Shown here: positions 41,633 to 50,450 of the stretch, in pieces
Layout: the number at the start of each line of letters is the position of its first letter
Numbering within the stretch: position 1 is the first letter of the stretch
NCBI RefSeq assembly: GCF_029952445.1
Contig: NZ_JAQPPK010000009.1
Span: 109,055-173,054 of the forward strand
Origin: Paenarthrobacter nitroguajacolicus
Lineage (GTDB): Bacteria > Actinomycetota > Actinomycetes > Actinomycetales > Micrococcaceae
Reading direction: 5' to 3'
Length of the DNA: 64,000 nt
Position numbers and translations under genes: made by a program
The notes under the pieces: generated by a model
The model's database searches: none
Told to the model about the DNA's origin: nothing
The model's input: the letters and a program-made list of their open reading frames with translations, nothing else

Positions 41633-43318
41633 TCAGGGGGCCTCGGCGCGCAGCCAGGCCGTCGAATTACCGGGAAGCAGTCCCTGTTCAAGGGGCGCAC
41701 TGCTGAGGAGGACCTCTCCTGCGGGCAGCGTCGCCGGGGCGTCACCGAAGTTGGTGATGCTGACCCATCCGCCCGGCCGGGCGAAGGCGAGCACGTCATC
41801 CTGCGAGCGCACGTTGTCCCATTCCAAGCTCTCACCGGCCTGCAGTTCGCGGCGCAGGCGCAGCGCCTCGCGGTAGAGGTTCAGGGTGGAGCCGGGGGCG
41901 GCGTCCTGGGACTCGACAGAGACGTCCCCGAACCACCCGGGCTGGGGCAGGTGCGCACCGTCAGGGCCGAAGCCGAACGACGATCCCGTGGCAGACCACG
42001 GCAAGGGCACGCGGCATCCATCGCGGCCCAGGCCATCGTAGGTCCAGTCCGGCTGGCCAACGGAACGGTGGTACGCCGGATCCTGCCGGTGCTCGGCCGG
42101 GATGTCGCCAACCTCGTGGAGGCCCAGCTCCTCGCCTTGGTAAAGGTAGGCGCTGCCGGGCAGGGCAAGCAGGAACAGTGTGGCGGCGCGGGCCCGTGCG
42201 AGTCCCAAGGCGAGGTTGACGCCGTCGGAGGGCGCGCCGTCGAGCATCCATTCGACGCCTTGCTTCACGCCCTTCCGGCCATCCAGCGGCGGCAGTCCGT
42301 AGCGCGTGGCGTGCCGTGTGACGTCGTGGTTGGAGAGGACCCACGTGGACGAGGAGCCAGTGGCCGCGGACTGGGCGAGGTTATCCGTGACGATGCGGCG
42401 GAACTGGGCGGGGTCGAAGTCTGCGGTCAGGAGATCGAAGTTGAACGCCTGGCCAAGGCTGGTGGGTGCGGCGTATTTCGCACGCCGGACGGGCGAATCC
42501 ACCCAGGCCTCGGCCACCGCTGTACGGGGCGGGCTGTATTCGTTGAACACCGCACGCCACTCGGCGTAGACCTCGTGCACCTCATCGCGGTCCATCAGCG
42601 GGTGCTTTCCGGAATCGCGGTCCATGCTTTCCAGCTCGGCGCGGCTGGGCAGCACCTCGGGAAGATCCTTCACCAAAAGGTTCGCTACGTCCACGCGGAA
42701 GCCGTCCACGCCCCGGTCCGACCAGAACCGGAGCGTCCTCAGGAAGTCGTCACGGACCTCGCGGTTGTCCCAGTTGAAGTCCGGCTGCTCCTTCGCGAAG
42801 GTGTGCAGGTACCACTGCCCATCACCCACGGGCTCCCAGGCCGGGCCGCCGAAGGCCGCTTGCCAGTCAGCGGGTGGGAGTTCGCCGTTGGCGCCCAGAC
42901 CGTCACGGAAGATGTAGCGCTCCCGTGCCGCCGATCCCTTCGGTGCCGCCAGGGCCTCCCGGAACCAGGCGTGGTCATTTGAGGAGTGGTTGGGCACGAT
43001 GTCGACGATGACGCGGATACCCGCTTCGTGCAGGACGGCCACCAGCTGGTCGAACTCATCCAGGGTGCCGATCCGCGGATCAACATCGCGATAGTCAGCC
43101 ACGTCGTAGCCGCCGTCGGCAAGGGCAGACGGGTAGAACGGGCTGAGCCACACCGCGTCCACGCCAAGACCGGCCAGGTAGGGCACCCGCGAGATGATCC
43201 CGCGGAGGTCGCCGATGCCGTCACCGTTGGCGTCGGCGAACGAGCGGGGGTAGATCTGGTACACCGCAGCCTGCCGCCACCAGGACGCGGCTGGTGCGAT
43301 GACGGATTCTGATGCCAT
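41633..43318 (-). CDS. GH13 alpha-glucosidase (copy 2)
   Basis: A 561-residue GH13 enzyme, close paralogue of the next gene downstream. It shares the same start (WWRQAAVYQIYPRSFADANGDGIGD) and regions: VDIVPNHSSN, GFRVDVANL (Asp210), AVAEAWV (Glu270) and LSNHDV (Asp332). It lacks about 20 residues of the other copy's mid-region insert. ATG at 43318 with a GAGGAG site about 7 nt upstream. It lies 64 nt after the second permease gene and is probably the last gene of the transporter operon. Differences between the copies around the active site suggest distinct linkage preference (inference). Confidence 0.93.
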   Translation of the reverse strand: MASESVIAPAASWWRQAAVYQIYPRSFADANGDGIGDLRGIISRVPYLAGLGVDAVWLSPFYPSALADGGYDVADYRDVDPRIGTLDEFDQLVAVLHEAGIRVIVDIVPNHSSNDHAWFREALAAPKGSAARERYIFRDGLGANGELPPADWQAAFGGPAWEPVGDGQWYLHTFAKEQPDFNWDNREVRDDFLRTLRFWSDRGVDGFRVDVANLLVKDLPEVLPSRAELESMDRDSGKHPLMDRDEVHEVYAEWRAVFNEYSPPRTAVAEAWVDSPVRRAKYAAPTSLGQAFNFDLLTADFDPAQFRRIVTDNLAQSAATGSSSTWVLSNHDVTRHATRYGLPPLDGRKGVKQGVEWMLDGAPSDGVNLALGLARARAATLFLLALPGSAYLYQGEELGLHEVGDIPAEHRQDPAYHRSVGQPDWTYDGLGRDGCRVPLPWSATGSSFGFGPDGAHLPQPGWFGDVSVESQDAAPGSTLNLYREALRLRRELQAGESLEWDNVRSQDDVLAFARPGGWVSITNFGDAPATLPAGEVLLSSAPLEQGLLPGNSTAWLRAEAP

Positions 43319-43382
43319 GAAAGTCTCCTCGGGGGTGAGTGAAGGCGGGCCTTCCAGCCCGGCCGACGGCGGAATGGGAGCC

Positions 43383-44294
43383 TTAGCCCTTGACCGCGCC
43401 CTGGGTAACGCCTGCCATGACCCAACGCTGCGTAAACAGGTAGGCGACGATGGCCGGCGCCATTGCCATGAGGTAGGACGCGAAGGACACGTGGTAGTTG
43501 TTGCTGAATTGAGTCTGGAACAGGCTTTGCCGTACGGGAAGGGTCTGCAGCGCCGGATCGGAAATAATCAGCGACGGCATCATGAAGTCGTTCCAGGCGT
43601 AGAGGAATGCGAAGATTCCTACCGTCGCACTCATGGGGGCCAGCAGCGGGAAGATCAGCTTCCAGAAGGTCTGCCAGGTAGTGGCGCCGTCGATCCTGGC
43701 GCTTTCTTCAAGTTCCAAGGGGATGGAGCGGAGGAACGCGGTGAACAGCAGAACGCTGAAGCTCAGCTGGAACATGGTTGCCAGCAGGATCACGCCCATG
43801 GGGTTGTCCAGGCCCAGCCGACCGGTGAGCTGGATCTGCGGCAGCGCGACCACCGGGAACGGGATGAACATCGCTGCCAGCAGGTAGAAGAACGAGAATC
43901 GGAACAGGCGGCGCTCCCAATTGCGCACGATCGCGTAGGAAGCGAAGGCGGCCAGGACGATCGTGGCAACAACGGTACCCGCCGTGACCAACAACGACAT
44001 CGCTGCGCCCACCGGGAAGTTCGTCAGGGTCCAGGCCTGCACAAACCCGTCCACGCTGAACGGGGCCGGCAGCGAGAAAGCATTGCCGTCCACAGCCTGC
44101 CCCTGGGTCTTGAACGCCATGGAGACCGTGACATAGAGGGGAAGAAGCACCGTGACCGCGCAAAGAACCAGGATGGTTGTTCCGGACCAGTTGATCCGCT
44201 CTTGCTTCGCTATTGGCACGGGACGGGAAAGTCCGACGGCGGCAGCCGGGGCTGCTTGCCGGGCATCGGTTGGGAGGGTGGTTTGTTCGGGCAT
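43383..44294 (-). CDS. Carbohydrate ABC transporter permease (MalG type)
   Basis: A 303-residue permease of the CUT1 sugar-import family with six transmembrane helices (for example GTTILVLCAVTVLLPLYVTV and VTAGTVVATIVLAAFASYAI). The EAA loop is LELEESARIDGATTWQTFWKLIFPLL. The C-terminus ends RWVMAGVTQGAVKG, a MalG-like tail. The ATG overlaps the stop of the MalF-type gene by 1 nt (TGATG). No ATPase gene is present in the locus, as in other systems that share one MsmX/MsmK-type ATPase. Confidence 0.93.
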   Translation of the reverse strand: MPEQTTLPTDARQAAPAAAVGLSRPVPIAKQERINWSGTTILVLCAVTVLLPLYVTVSMAFKTQGQAVDGNAFSLPAPFSVDGFVQAWTLTNFPVGAAMSLLVTAGTVVATIVLAAFASYAIVRNWERRLFRFSFFYLLAAMFIPFPVVALPQIQLTGRLGLDNPMGVILLATMFQLSFSVLLFTAFLRSIPLELEESARIDGATTWQTFWKLIFPLLAPMSATVGIFAFLYAWNDFMMPSLIISDPALQTLPVRQSLFQTQFSNNYHVSFASYLMAMAPAIVAYLFTQRWVMAGVTQGAVKG

Positions 44295-45223
44295 CAGAGT
44301 GCGCTCCGTCCGCGGGTGGCAGAAAGCTGCAAGAGGGAAATGAGGATCGCGACAACGAAGAAGATCGTCGCGTTGGCCATCTGGTAGGCGTAGTCTCCAC
44401 CGTTGAAGCCGGTGATGACGGTCATTGCGATGCTTCGGGTTGATGTGCCGGGGCCGCCGTTGGTGAGGCCCACAATGATGTCGTAGGCATTGAGGAAGCC
44501 CTTGAACCCGAGAATGACGTTGATCACCACGTAGCCGGCCACCAAGGGGAACGTGATTTTGAGCAGTTGCTGGAGTTTGCTCGCGCCGTCGAGGTCTGCT
44601 GCCTCATAGACATCCCCCGGCACTGCAACAAGGCCGGCGATGTAGATGAGCAGCGACCCCGGCACAGCCTGCCAGGCGGTCACCAGGACGATGGCAACCC
44701 ACGCGAGGTCCGGGTTGGCGAGCAGGCTGGTTTCCAACCATGGAATACCCGCAGCAGCCCCCGCCGTCGGAAGCGAATTGGAAAACAGGAAGTTGAAGAC
44801 GTACGCGATGATGATGCCCGAAACCACCATAGGGATAACGAAGATGGTGCGCAGCGCCGTCTTCATGCGGATGCGCGAGGTGAGCCCGACAGCCAGCAGG
44901 AACGCGATCACGTTGACCACGATCACGGTGACAATGGAGAACCCGAACGTGAACAGGTAGCTCTGCAGGATCGCGGGGTCACTGAAGATCGCGATGTAGT
45001 TGGTAAAGCCTGTGAACTCCCAGTCACCGATCCCAATGGAATCCGTGAAGCTGAAGAAGATCCCGATGATTCCCGGGATGGTGATGGCCAGCGTGAACAG
45101 GACAAGGCTGGGCAGGAGGAAGAGGTAGTAGATGGGTTCGACCCGCCGCCCGGTGCGGCGCGTGCCGTTATGGCGCGCGCCGTTGCCGCGGGTGGCGGAG
45201 ATGGCCCGTGTGGAGATGGACAT
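44294..45223 (-). CDS. Carbohydrate ABC transporter permease (MalF type)
   Basis: A 309-residue CUT1-family permease. An Arg/Gly-rich N-terminal 30 residues precede about six transmembrane helices (for example YYLFLLPSLVLFTLAITIPG and VVNVIAFLLAVGL). The EAA loop is VYEAADLDGASKLQQLLKITFPLV, followed by GLTNGGPGTSTRSIAM, typical of MalF-like subunits. The start is ATG at 45221-45223, preceded by AAGGGAG. It lies 34 nt after the binding-protein gene. Confidence 0.93.
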   Translation of the reverse strand: MSISTRAISATRGNGARHNGTRRTGRRVEPIYYLFLLPSLVLFTLAITIPGIIGIFFSFTDSIGIGDWEFTGFTNYIAIFSDPAILQSYLFTFGFSIVTVIVVNVIAFLLAVGLTSRIRMKTALRTIFVIPMVVSGIIIAYVFNFLFSNSLPTAGAAAGIPWLETSLLANPDLAWVAIVLVTAWQAVPGSLLIYIAGLVAVPGDVYEAADLDGASKLQQLLKITFPLVAGYVVINVILGFKGFLNAYDIIVGLTNGGPGTSTRSIAMTVITGFNGGDYAYQMANATIFFVVAILISLLQLSATRGRSAL

Positions 45224-45257
45224 GTGACTGGCTCCCTTATTTGCTGCTGGCGTCGTC

Positions 45258-46529
45258 TTACTGGCGGAACGCCAGCCGTGCCCAATCGGCGTCGAGTGTG
45301 CGGAGGGTGGAGGCAGGATCGGCGCCGAACACAACCGCCTGCGTGTAGTTCATGATCGGGATGGTCTTGGGCACCAGCACCGATGGTCCCTGGTAGACCT
45401 TGCCTTGCTCGTAATACCCGGCCATGCCCGCGATCCGGGGGTCCGGGGTCACCGGGGCATCCTTGGTGGGAGTGAACCCCAGCTGGGACTTGTTGTAGCC
45501 TTCGATAATTTCCGGCCGGTACAAGTACTCGAGGAAGTCCTGTGCGGCGTCCTTGTGCTTGGACCCTTCCGGGATCCAGGCGGCAAGGTCAACGTTGACC
45601 CGGACCTTGAGGTCCTCCGGGTTATCCGTCATGGGCAACGGGAAGGTTCCGAGCTGGAGGTCAGGCGCAGTCTTGGCCACCTCGCTGAAGGCCCACGGAC
45701 CTTGAAGATACATGGCGGCCTTGCCTTGGGAGAACGCCAGGTTGCCGTCGCCGTAAGCCCGGCTGGCAGCATCCTTGTTCACGTAGTTCCTGGCGAGGGT
45801 CAGCATCTTGGCTACCGGCTGGTCAAAGTCCTTCTGGAACGACGCCGACGAGTCCGGTCCTACGTCCGTGCCTTCCTCGGCCAGCTTCTTGAAGAAGTCG
45901 AGGGTGTCCACCTGGCCGCCCACGGAGTAGTCGAACCAGCCCTGGGCGATGGTCCAATCGTCCTTCCACGTGGCTTGGAACGGCGTCACCCCGGCCGCTT
46001 TCAGCTTCTCGCACGCAGCGACCAACTCGCTCCAGGTCTTGGGGACCTCGATGTTGTTCGCAGCGAAGACTTCCTTGTTGTAGATCACGGAGGACGCCAT
46101 CACCGAGTAAGGCAGGGCACTGGTCCGGTCCGGATACGAGCCGTACTGTTCCATGAGCGGTTTGAGGTCCTCACGGATGAGGGAGGCTGCATGCGTTCCG
46201 GACAGGTCGCTCAGTGCACCCCGCTGGACGAAGCGCGAGGTCTCCATGTTGTAGTTGGCAAGCGCGATGTCCGGCGGATTGCCACGGACGAAACTCGCGG
46301 ACACGACGTCGACTCCGGACGTATCGAGGACAACTTCCGTCTTGTTCTGTGAGGCGTTGTAGTCGGCGACGAGCTTGGTCATGAAACCGATGGCCTCCCG
46401 CTTGCTGAACGTGAAGCGGATGGTTTCCTTGCCGGTGTCCCCGGAGCAACCGGAAAGCAGTCCAGCAAGCAAAGCCAGCCCCAGGCCCATGGCCCCTATG
46501 CGTTTGGTGCGTGTCATTTTCACAGACAC
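45258..46529 (-). CDS. Sugar ABC transporter substrate-binding lipoprotein
   Basis: A 423-residue extracellular binding protein of the CUT1 (MalE-like) family. Its signal peptide runs to a lipobox with Cys28 (LLSGC). The mature part has FMTKLVADYNASQNKTEVVL, IALANYNMETSRFVQRGAL, LPYSVMASSVIYNKEVFAANNI and KAAMYLQGPWAF, typical of oligosaccharide-binding proteins. The start is GTG at 46527-46529. It heads the operon divergent from the ROK regulator; adjacent alpha-glucosidases indicate an alpha-glucoside ligand. Confidence 0.93.
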   Translation of the reverse strand: MSVKMTRTKRIGAMGLGLALLAGLLSGCSGDTGKETIRFTFSKREAIGFMTKLVADYNASQNKTEVVLDTSGVDVVSASFVRGNPPDIALANYNMETSRFVQRGALSDLSGTHAASLIREDLKPLMEQYGSYPDRTSALPYSVMASSVIYNKEVFAANNIEVPKTWSELVAACEKLKAAGVTPFQATWKDDWTIAQGWFDYSVGGQVDTLDFFKKLAEEGTDVGPDSSASFQKDFDQPVAKMLTLARNYVNKDAASRAYGDGNLAFSQGKAAMYLQGPWAFSEVAKTAPDLQLGTFPLPMTDNPEDLKVRVNVDLAAWIPEGSKHKDAAQDFLEYLYRPEIIEGYNKSQLGFTPTKDAPVTPDPRIAGMAGYYEQGKVYQGPSVLVPKTIPIMNYTQAVVFGADPASTLRTLDADWARLAFRQ

Positions 46530-46606
46530 GTAGTCCTTTCGTCGTGCGGACCCCGGTGGCCGCAGGCCATCGCGAACAGGCAGAAGCCGGCATCGCGGAT
46601 GATTTA

Positions 46607-46632
46607 GATAGGAGGTAAATTTATTACCTATC
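46607..46632. promoter_or_regulatory. Probable operator of the alpha-glucoside transporter operon
   Basis: GATAGG and CCTATC arms flank an AT-rich centre containing TAAATTTA (46616-46623): an imperfect inverted repeat with a 3-nt insertion in the left arm. It lies about 80 nt upstream of the binding-protein start. The shared TAAATTTA core with the sites at 41554 and 46687 points to control by the ROK repressor. Confidence 0.55.
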
Positions 46633-46686
46633 GCTAATACTGGGTGATCCGCGCCACAACGTCAAACCATCGACTAAATGTTTCGG

Positions 46687-46715
46687 GCTCTAAATTTATG
46701 AACTAAATTTAGAGC
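46687..46715. promoter_or_regulatory. ROK-repressor operator (perfect 12-bp inverted repeat)
   Basis: GCTCTAAATTTA (46687-46698) and TAAATTTAGAGC (46704-46715) form a perfect inverted repeat around TGAAC, 50 nt upstream of the ROK regulator start. It is probably an autoregulatory site that also affects the divergent transporter operon. Confidence 0.7.
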
Positions 46716-46765
46716 GACCACTCTCCCGTCCCGGGAGACGGATTGGAATGGCAGGAGGAGCGTGG

Positions 46766-47992
46766 ATGCTGACTGGTACTGCTCCGTCGACACAGCTGGT
46801 GCGCAGGGTCAACGCCGGTGCCTTGCTCAAGGCCATGCGCGGTGCAGGGATCGTTACCGGCACCGAACTCATGGCCTCCACCGGACTCTCGCGTGCCACG
46901 GTCATCTCCATTTGCGATGAACTCGTCAGGCTCGGCTGGCTCCAGGAACTCGAGAACCAGCGCGGCGGCGGAGACTACGTCAAAGGCAGGCCCGCGCGCC
47001 GCTTCGTTTTCGACGACGCCGCGGCCAGCGTGATCGGCATCGACATCGGCGCCAACAAAATCACGGCAATTGTTGCCGACATGGCCGGGTCGCCGTTGTC
47101 CCAGGTGACCACGTCATTCCGGACTTTCAACGTCCCCGCCGATGAGCGGGCCGATGTCCTGGACCGGATCGCCGCGGAAGCCTTGAAAAAGGCAGGCGTC
47201 TCCGCTGACTCTGTTCTGGCGGTGTCGGTTGGGGTGGCGGCTCCTGTCAGCCGCGACGGCGAAGTCCTCACGGTCCAGGAGTTCTGGCAGTCCTTCGATG
47301 TCCGCGCAATGGTCTCTGAGCGCCATGGTTGGCACGTGCTCCTGGAAAATGACGCCAATCTCGCGGCCTTGGCGGAACGCTGGCTGGGCACCGCCAAAGG
47401 CGTAGACAACCTCGTGGTCATGCTCGCCGGCGACCGGCTGGGCTCCGGCATCATGGAATCCGGCCGTCTGCTCCACGGACAGCTGGGTGGCTTCGGCGAA
47501 CTCGGATTCCTCGAAAATGTCGACGGCGTGGGGGACACCTACGGCATAGGACACTACGCCGTGCTGTGCGGTCGGGAAGCACTGGACAAACCCGCCGCGA
47601 CCACGCTGCGGGAACTCTGCAACGGCGATCCCGCCAGCCTTACGGCCGAGATGGTGTTCAACGCAGCCCAGGCTGGTGATCCCGCCGCTGGTGATGCCTT
47701 GGACCGCGTTTCACACCGCATGGCGCGGGCCATCGGCTCGATCAGTACCTTGGTCAACCCGGAGCTGGTGGTGATTGCCGGTGGCGTCGCAACGTCCGCC
47801 CAAGCACTGCTCCCTGCCATTGAACGCCAGCTGCCTGACTTCACTTTCACTCCCCCGCGCCTGCAGGCATCAACGTTGGGAGACGGCATCGTGTCCCTGG
47901 GCGCCATCCGCCACGCCTTGGACTACGTCGAGGAGCACGCGCTGGATCTCTACCCGGCATCGTTGCCGAAGCCGGCAGCTAAGCCGGCCTAG
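46766..47992 (+). CDS. ROK-family transcriptional repressor
   Basis: A 408-residue regulator with an N-terminal winged helix (about 12-75: LLKAMRGAGIVTGTELMASTG, then LSRATVISICDELVRLGWL) and a C-terminal ROK sugar-kinase-like domain beginning GIDIGANKITAIVADMAG. The zinc motif CxCGxxGCxE of typical ROK proteins is missing: the equivalent stretch reads LENVDGVGDTYGIGHY, and the preceding GGxGExGH reads GGFGELGF. It is therefore not a kinase. The preferred start is ATG at 46766 with GGAGGAG 5 nt upstream; another ATG lies 18 nt earlier. It is divergent from the alpha-glucoside operon it probably represses. Confidence 0.92.
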   Translation: MLTGTAPSTQLVRRVNAGALLKAMRGAGIVTGTELMASTGLSRATVISICDELVRLGWLQELENQRGGGDYVKGRPARRFVFDDAAASVIGIDIGANKITAIVADMAGSPLSQVTTSFRTFNVPADERADVLDRIAAEALKKAGVSADSVLAVSVGVAAPVSRDGEVLTVQEFWQSFDVRAMVSERHGWHVLLENDANLAALAERWLGTAKGVDNLVVMLAGDRLGSGIMESGRLLHGQLGGFGELGFLENVDGVGDTYGIGHYAVLCGREALDKPAATTLRELCNGDPASLTAEMVFNAAQAGDPAAGDALDRVSHRMARAIGSISTLVNPELVVIAGGVATSAQALLPAIERQLPDFTFTPPRLQASTLGDGIVSLGAIRHALDYVEEHALDLYPASLPKPAAKPA

Positions 47993-48013
47993 AGTCTGCT
48001 CCCGGCTCGAGCC

Positions 48014-48064
48014 TGGTCCGGCATGGACCTTAGTCCGGCATGGACCCTAGTCCGGCATGGACAT
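48014..48064. repeat. Three 17-bp tandem repeats at the antiporter stop codon
   Basis: TRGTCCGGCATGGACCY repeats three times with an exact 17-bp period (48014, 48031, 48048). The rightmost copy is coding (the final Met-Pro-Asp and stop of the antiporter); the other two lie beyond the stop codon. Confidence 0.88.
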
Positions 48065-49618
48065 GGTGCGCAGGTCCAACTGGCGCAGCACCCTGTCCGC
48101 AACTTCAGGATCAGTCCCCAGCTCGTTACGGGCCGCCACCACTTCCTGCCGGGCAGCATCAAGGGCAATGGTCTGCACGGCAATGGAAAGTTCGCGTCCG
48201 CGCTTACGCTTTTCGGAAGCTGTTTCGTTGCGCAAAGTGCCATCCAAAAGCTCGGCATGCAGGCGGCGCATCTTGTCCTTGATCAGCGCTACCTTCTCTG
48301 GCGGCAATTCCTTCATGAGGTCGTGCTCTTTGAGCGCGGTGACTGCAGCGGACTGGGCACGCTTGGCCAGCTCCTTTGCCGCGTCCTGCTCATGGGAACC
48401 GTCTTCCGTCGCGTCCAGCACCCGCATCAGCCATGGCAGGGTAAGCCCCGGCAGAACCAAGGTGGCAAGGAGCACGGCGCAGGCGATCACCAGGATTTCG
48501 TGCCGGGCCGGGAAGTCGCTGCCGTCGGGCAAGGTCACCGGCAATGCCAGGGCAAGGGCCAACGTCGCCAGCCCGCGCATTCCGCACCACGTCAGGATGA
48601 GTACCTCTTTGGGTGAGGTGGGCTGCAGAAGGTTGCGGCGCCGTCGTGCGGTCAAGGCAAGCAGCCCAAGCCAGAGGTACCGCACGGCGAAAACCAGGAC
48701 GCAGATCACCACGGCCATCCCGATCATGCCGAAGATGGCTGTTCCCTCGTCGCGGATGACCTGGCGGATTTCAAGGCCCACCAGGCCGAAGGCCAGGCCC
48801 GTGGCAAGCAACTCCACCACGTCCCAGAACGCGGTTCGCGTGACGCGCTCGGCCGCATCCTGGGGACGGGCGTGGCGCTGCAGTTCCAGGGCGGTGACGA
48901 CGACGGCCACCACGCCTGATGCGTGCAGCTCTTCGGCGAGGATGTAGGCCGCAAAAGGAACCACCAGGGTTACGGCGCTGCGGGCCACCATGGAGGTCAC
49001 CAGTTTGGTGATGAACCTGGTCAGCAAGCCCATCCCGATGCCGATCACAACGGCCAAGGCAGCGCCCAACACGAACTGGGGGATGACTTCCGGGCCCACT
49101 TCCTTGCCGGACAGGGTGGCTGCCACAGCGGCCTGGAAGATCACGATGGCCGCGGCGTCGTTGAAGAGGCCTTCACTTTGAAGGACCGTGATGAGCCGCC
49201 GGGGCATATGCACCCGGCCGGCCACGGACTCAACCGCCACAGGGTCCGGCGGCGCCACCATGGCCCCCAGGGCGATCGCGGCAGGAATTCCGATGCCCGG
49301 AATCATCAACCAGGCAGCGCCGGCCACCGCGGCCGTGGACACCACAACCAGGGCCACCGCCATCAGCAGCAACGTCCGCCAGCGGACCCGGAAGACCGCC
49401 CAGGAGCTCTTCTGGGCGGTAGCGAACAGCAACGGTGGAAGGAAGATCGGCAGGATCAGTTCCGGTGAGATCTCAAATTCGGGGAAGCCCGGGATGAACG
49501 TGAGCGCAACTGCCAAGAGCAGCATGAGTACCGGATACGGAAGCCGGAGCCGGTCCCCCAGACCAACGGCTATCACTGTTGCAAGCAGCAACCCCACTAT
49601 GAGCGCCAGCTGATCCAT
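48047..49618 (-). CDS. Na+/H+ antiporter, CPA1 family
   Basis: A 523-residue monovalent cation/proton antiporter of the NhaP/NHE (CPA1) family. About 12 to 13 transmembrane helices occupy residues 1-410, with the ion-binding signature LGAMVAPPDPVAVESVAGR, LQSEGLFNDAAAIVIF and the conserved TWCGMRGLATLALALALP. The hydrophilic, helical C-terminal tail (about 415-523) is charged and may be regulatory. The start is ATG at 49616-49618 with AGGAAC upstream; an earlier in-frame start lies 42 nt upstream. Convergent with the ROK gene. Confidence 0.92.
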   Translation of the reverse strand: MDQLALIVGLLLATVIAVGLGDRLRLPYPVLMLLLAVALTFIPGFPEFEISPELILPIFLPPLLFATAQKSSWAVFRVRWRTLLLMAVALVVVSTAAVAGAAWLMIPGIGIPAAIALGAMVAPPDPVAVESVAGRVHMPRRLITVLQSEGLFNDAAAIVIFQAAVAATLSGKEVGPEVIPQFVLGAALAVVIGIGMGLLTRFITKLVTSMVARSAVTLVVPFAAYILAEELHASGVVAVVVTALELQRHARPQDAAERVTRTAFWDVVELLATGLAFGLVGLEIRQVIRDEGTAIFGMIGMAVVICVLVFAVRYLWLGLLALTARRRRNLLQPTSPKEVLILTWCGMRGLATLALALALPVTLPDGSDFPARHEILVIACAVLLATLVLPGLTLPWLMRVLDATEDGSHEQDAAKELAKRAQSAAVTALKEHDLMKELPPEKVALIKDKMRRLHAELLDGTLRNETASEKRKRGRELSIAVQTIALDAARQEVVAARNELGTDPEVADRVLRQLDLRTMSMPD

Positions 49619-49731
49619 GTTCCTGCTTCCCCAGTTGGTGTTTGGCCCCTTTCCAGGCAAAACCGGAAAAGTTCCCTACCAACATATCCCGGGGCACAGC
49701 CAGTACGGCGCGGCCCGTGGAGCGCTGGCCC

Positions 49732-50388
49732 TTACTCCTTGGTCAGGGCATCCACCACGTCCTCGGTTCCATCCTTGAAGGGAATGGTCTTCCCGATGGT
49801 CACGGGCAATTCAAGGACGGCGGCGGTCACCAGGGCGACATTGGCCCGGGAAGTCTGCGTGCCGTTGCCCGGATCCTCCGGGTGCAGTTCGATCAGGCCG
49901 GTGGCAGGTTCATTGGTCAGGGTGCCGGGGCCAAGAACGGTCCAGTCAAGGTCCGTGCCACGGAGGTACTCATCGGCCGCGGCCTTGGCCTCCGCGTAGG
50001 CGAAGAAGGGGTTGTCGCTGGGAACACCGTGATCCTTGGACGCACCGATGTAGGACACCATGACATAACGCCGCACGCCGGCCTCCGCTGCGGCATCCAT
50101 GGAACGAATGGCGGCGTCACGGTCCACGGCGTAGGTCCTGGCCGGATTGCCCCCGCCGGCCCCGGCGGACCAGACCACGGCATCGTGACCCTTGAACGCC
50201 TGGGCGAGTTCCGCCGTCGTCGAATTCTCGACGTCAAGCACCTCGGCAGAGGCGCCGGTGGCAGTGACATCTGCCACATGGTCTGGATTCCGGATGTACG
50301 AGGTGACGTCGTGACCTTCATCACTGAGAATCCGGGACAGATGCAGGGCCACTTTGCCGTGGCCACCAATAATCGCGATTCGGCTCAT
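49732..50388 (-). CDS. NAD(P)-binding Rossmann-fold protein (NmrA/atypical SDR)
   Basis: A 218-residue atypical short-chain dehydrogenase. The dinucleotide-binding motif is RIAIIGGHGKVALHLSRIL (G-x-x-G-x-x-A form). Other family features are VVWSAGAGGGNPARTYAVDRDA, RYVMVSYIGASKDH and YAEAKAAADEYL, where the Lys is preceded by a Tyr four residues upstream. Such proteins act as NAD(P)H sensors or epimerase-like reductases; the substrate is unknown. The start is ATG at 50386-50388; an in-frame extension to 50448 reads into the tRNA terminator. Confidence 0.88.
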   Translation of the reverse strand: MSRIAIIGGHGKVALHLSRILSDEGHDVTSYIRNPDHVADVTATGASAEVLDVENSTTAELAQAFKGHDAVVWSAGAGGGNPARTYAVDRDAAIRSMDAAAEAGVRRYVMVSYIGASKDHGVPSDNPFFAYAEAKAAADEYLRGTDLDWTVLGPGTLTNEPATGLIELHPEDPGNGTQTSRANVALVTAAVLELPVTIGKTIPFKDGTEDVVDALTKE

Positions 50389-50409
50389 GGGTCCATTCTG
50401 TCCCACAAA

Positions 50410-50440
50410 ACAAAAAACCCCGCAGATAACATCTGCGGGG
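50410..50440 (-). terminator. Terminator after tRNA-Met
   Basis: On the minus strand, CCCCGCAGAT and ATCTGCGGGG (50418-50440, 3-nt loop) are followed by TTTTTTG. This is a classic intrinsic terminator 11 nt downstream of tRNA-Met. Confidence 0.9.
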
Positions 50441-50450
50441 TCTTGCACTG

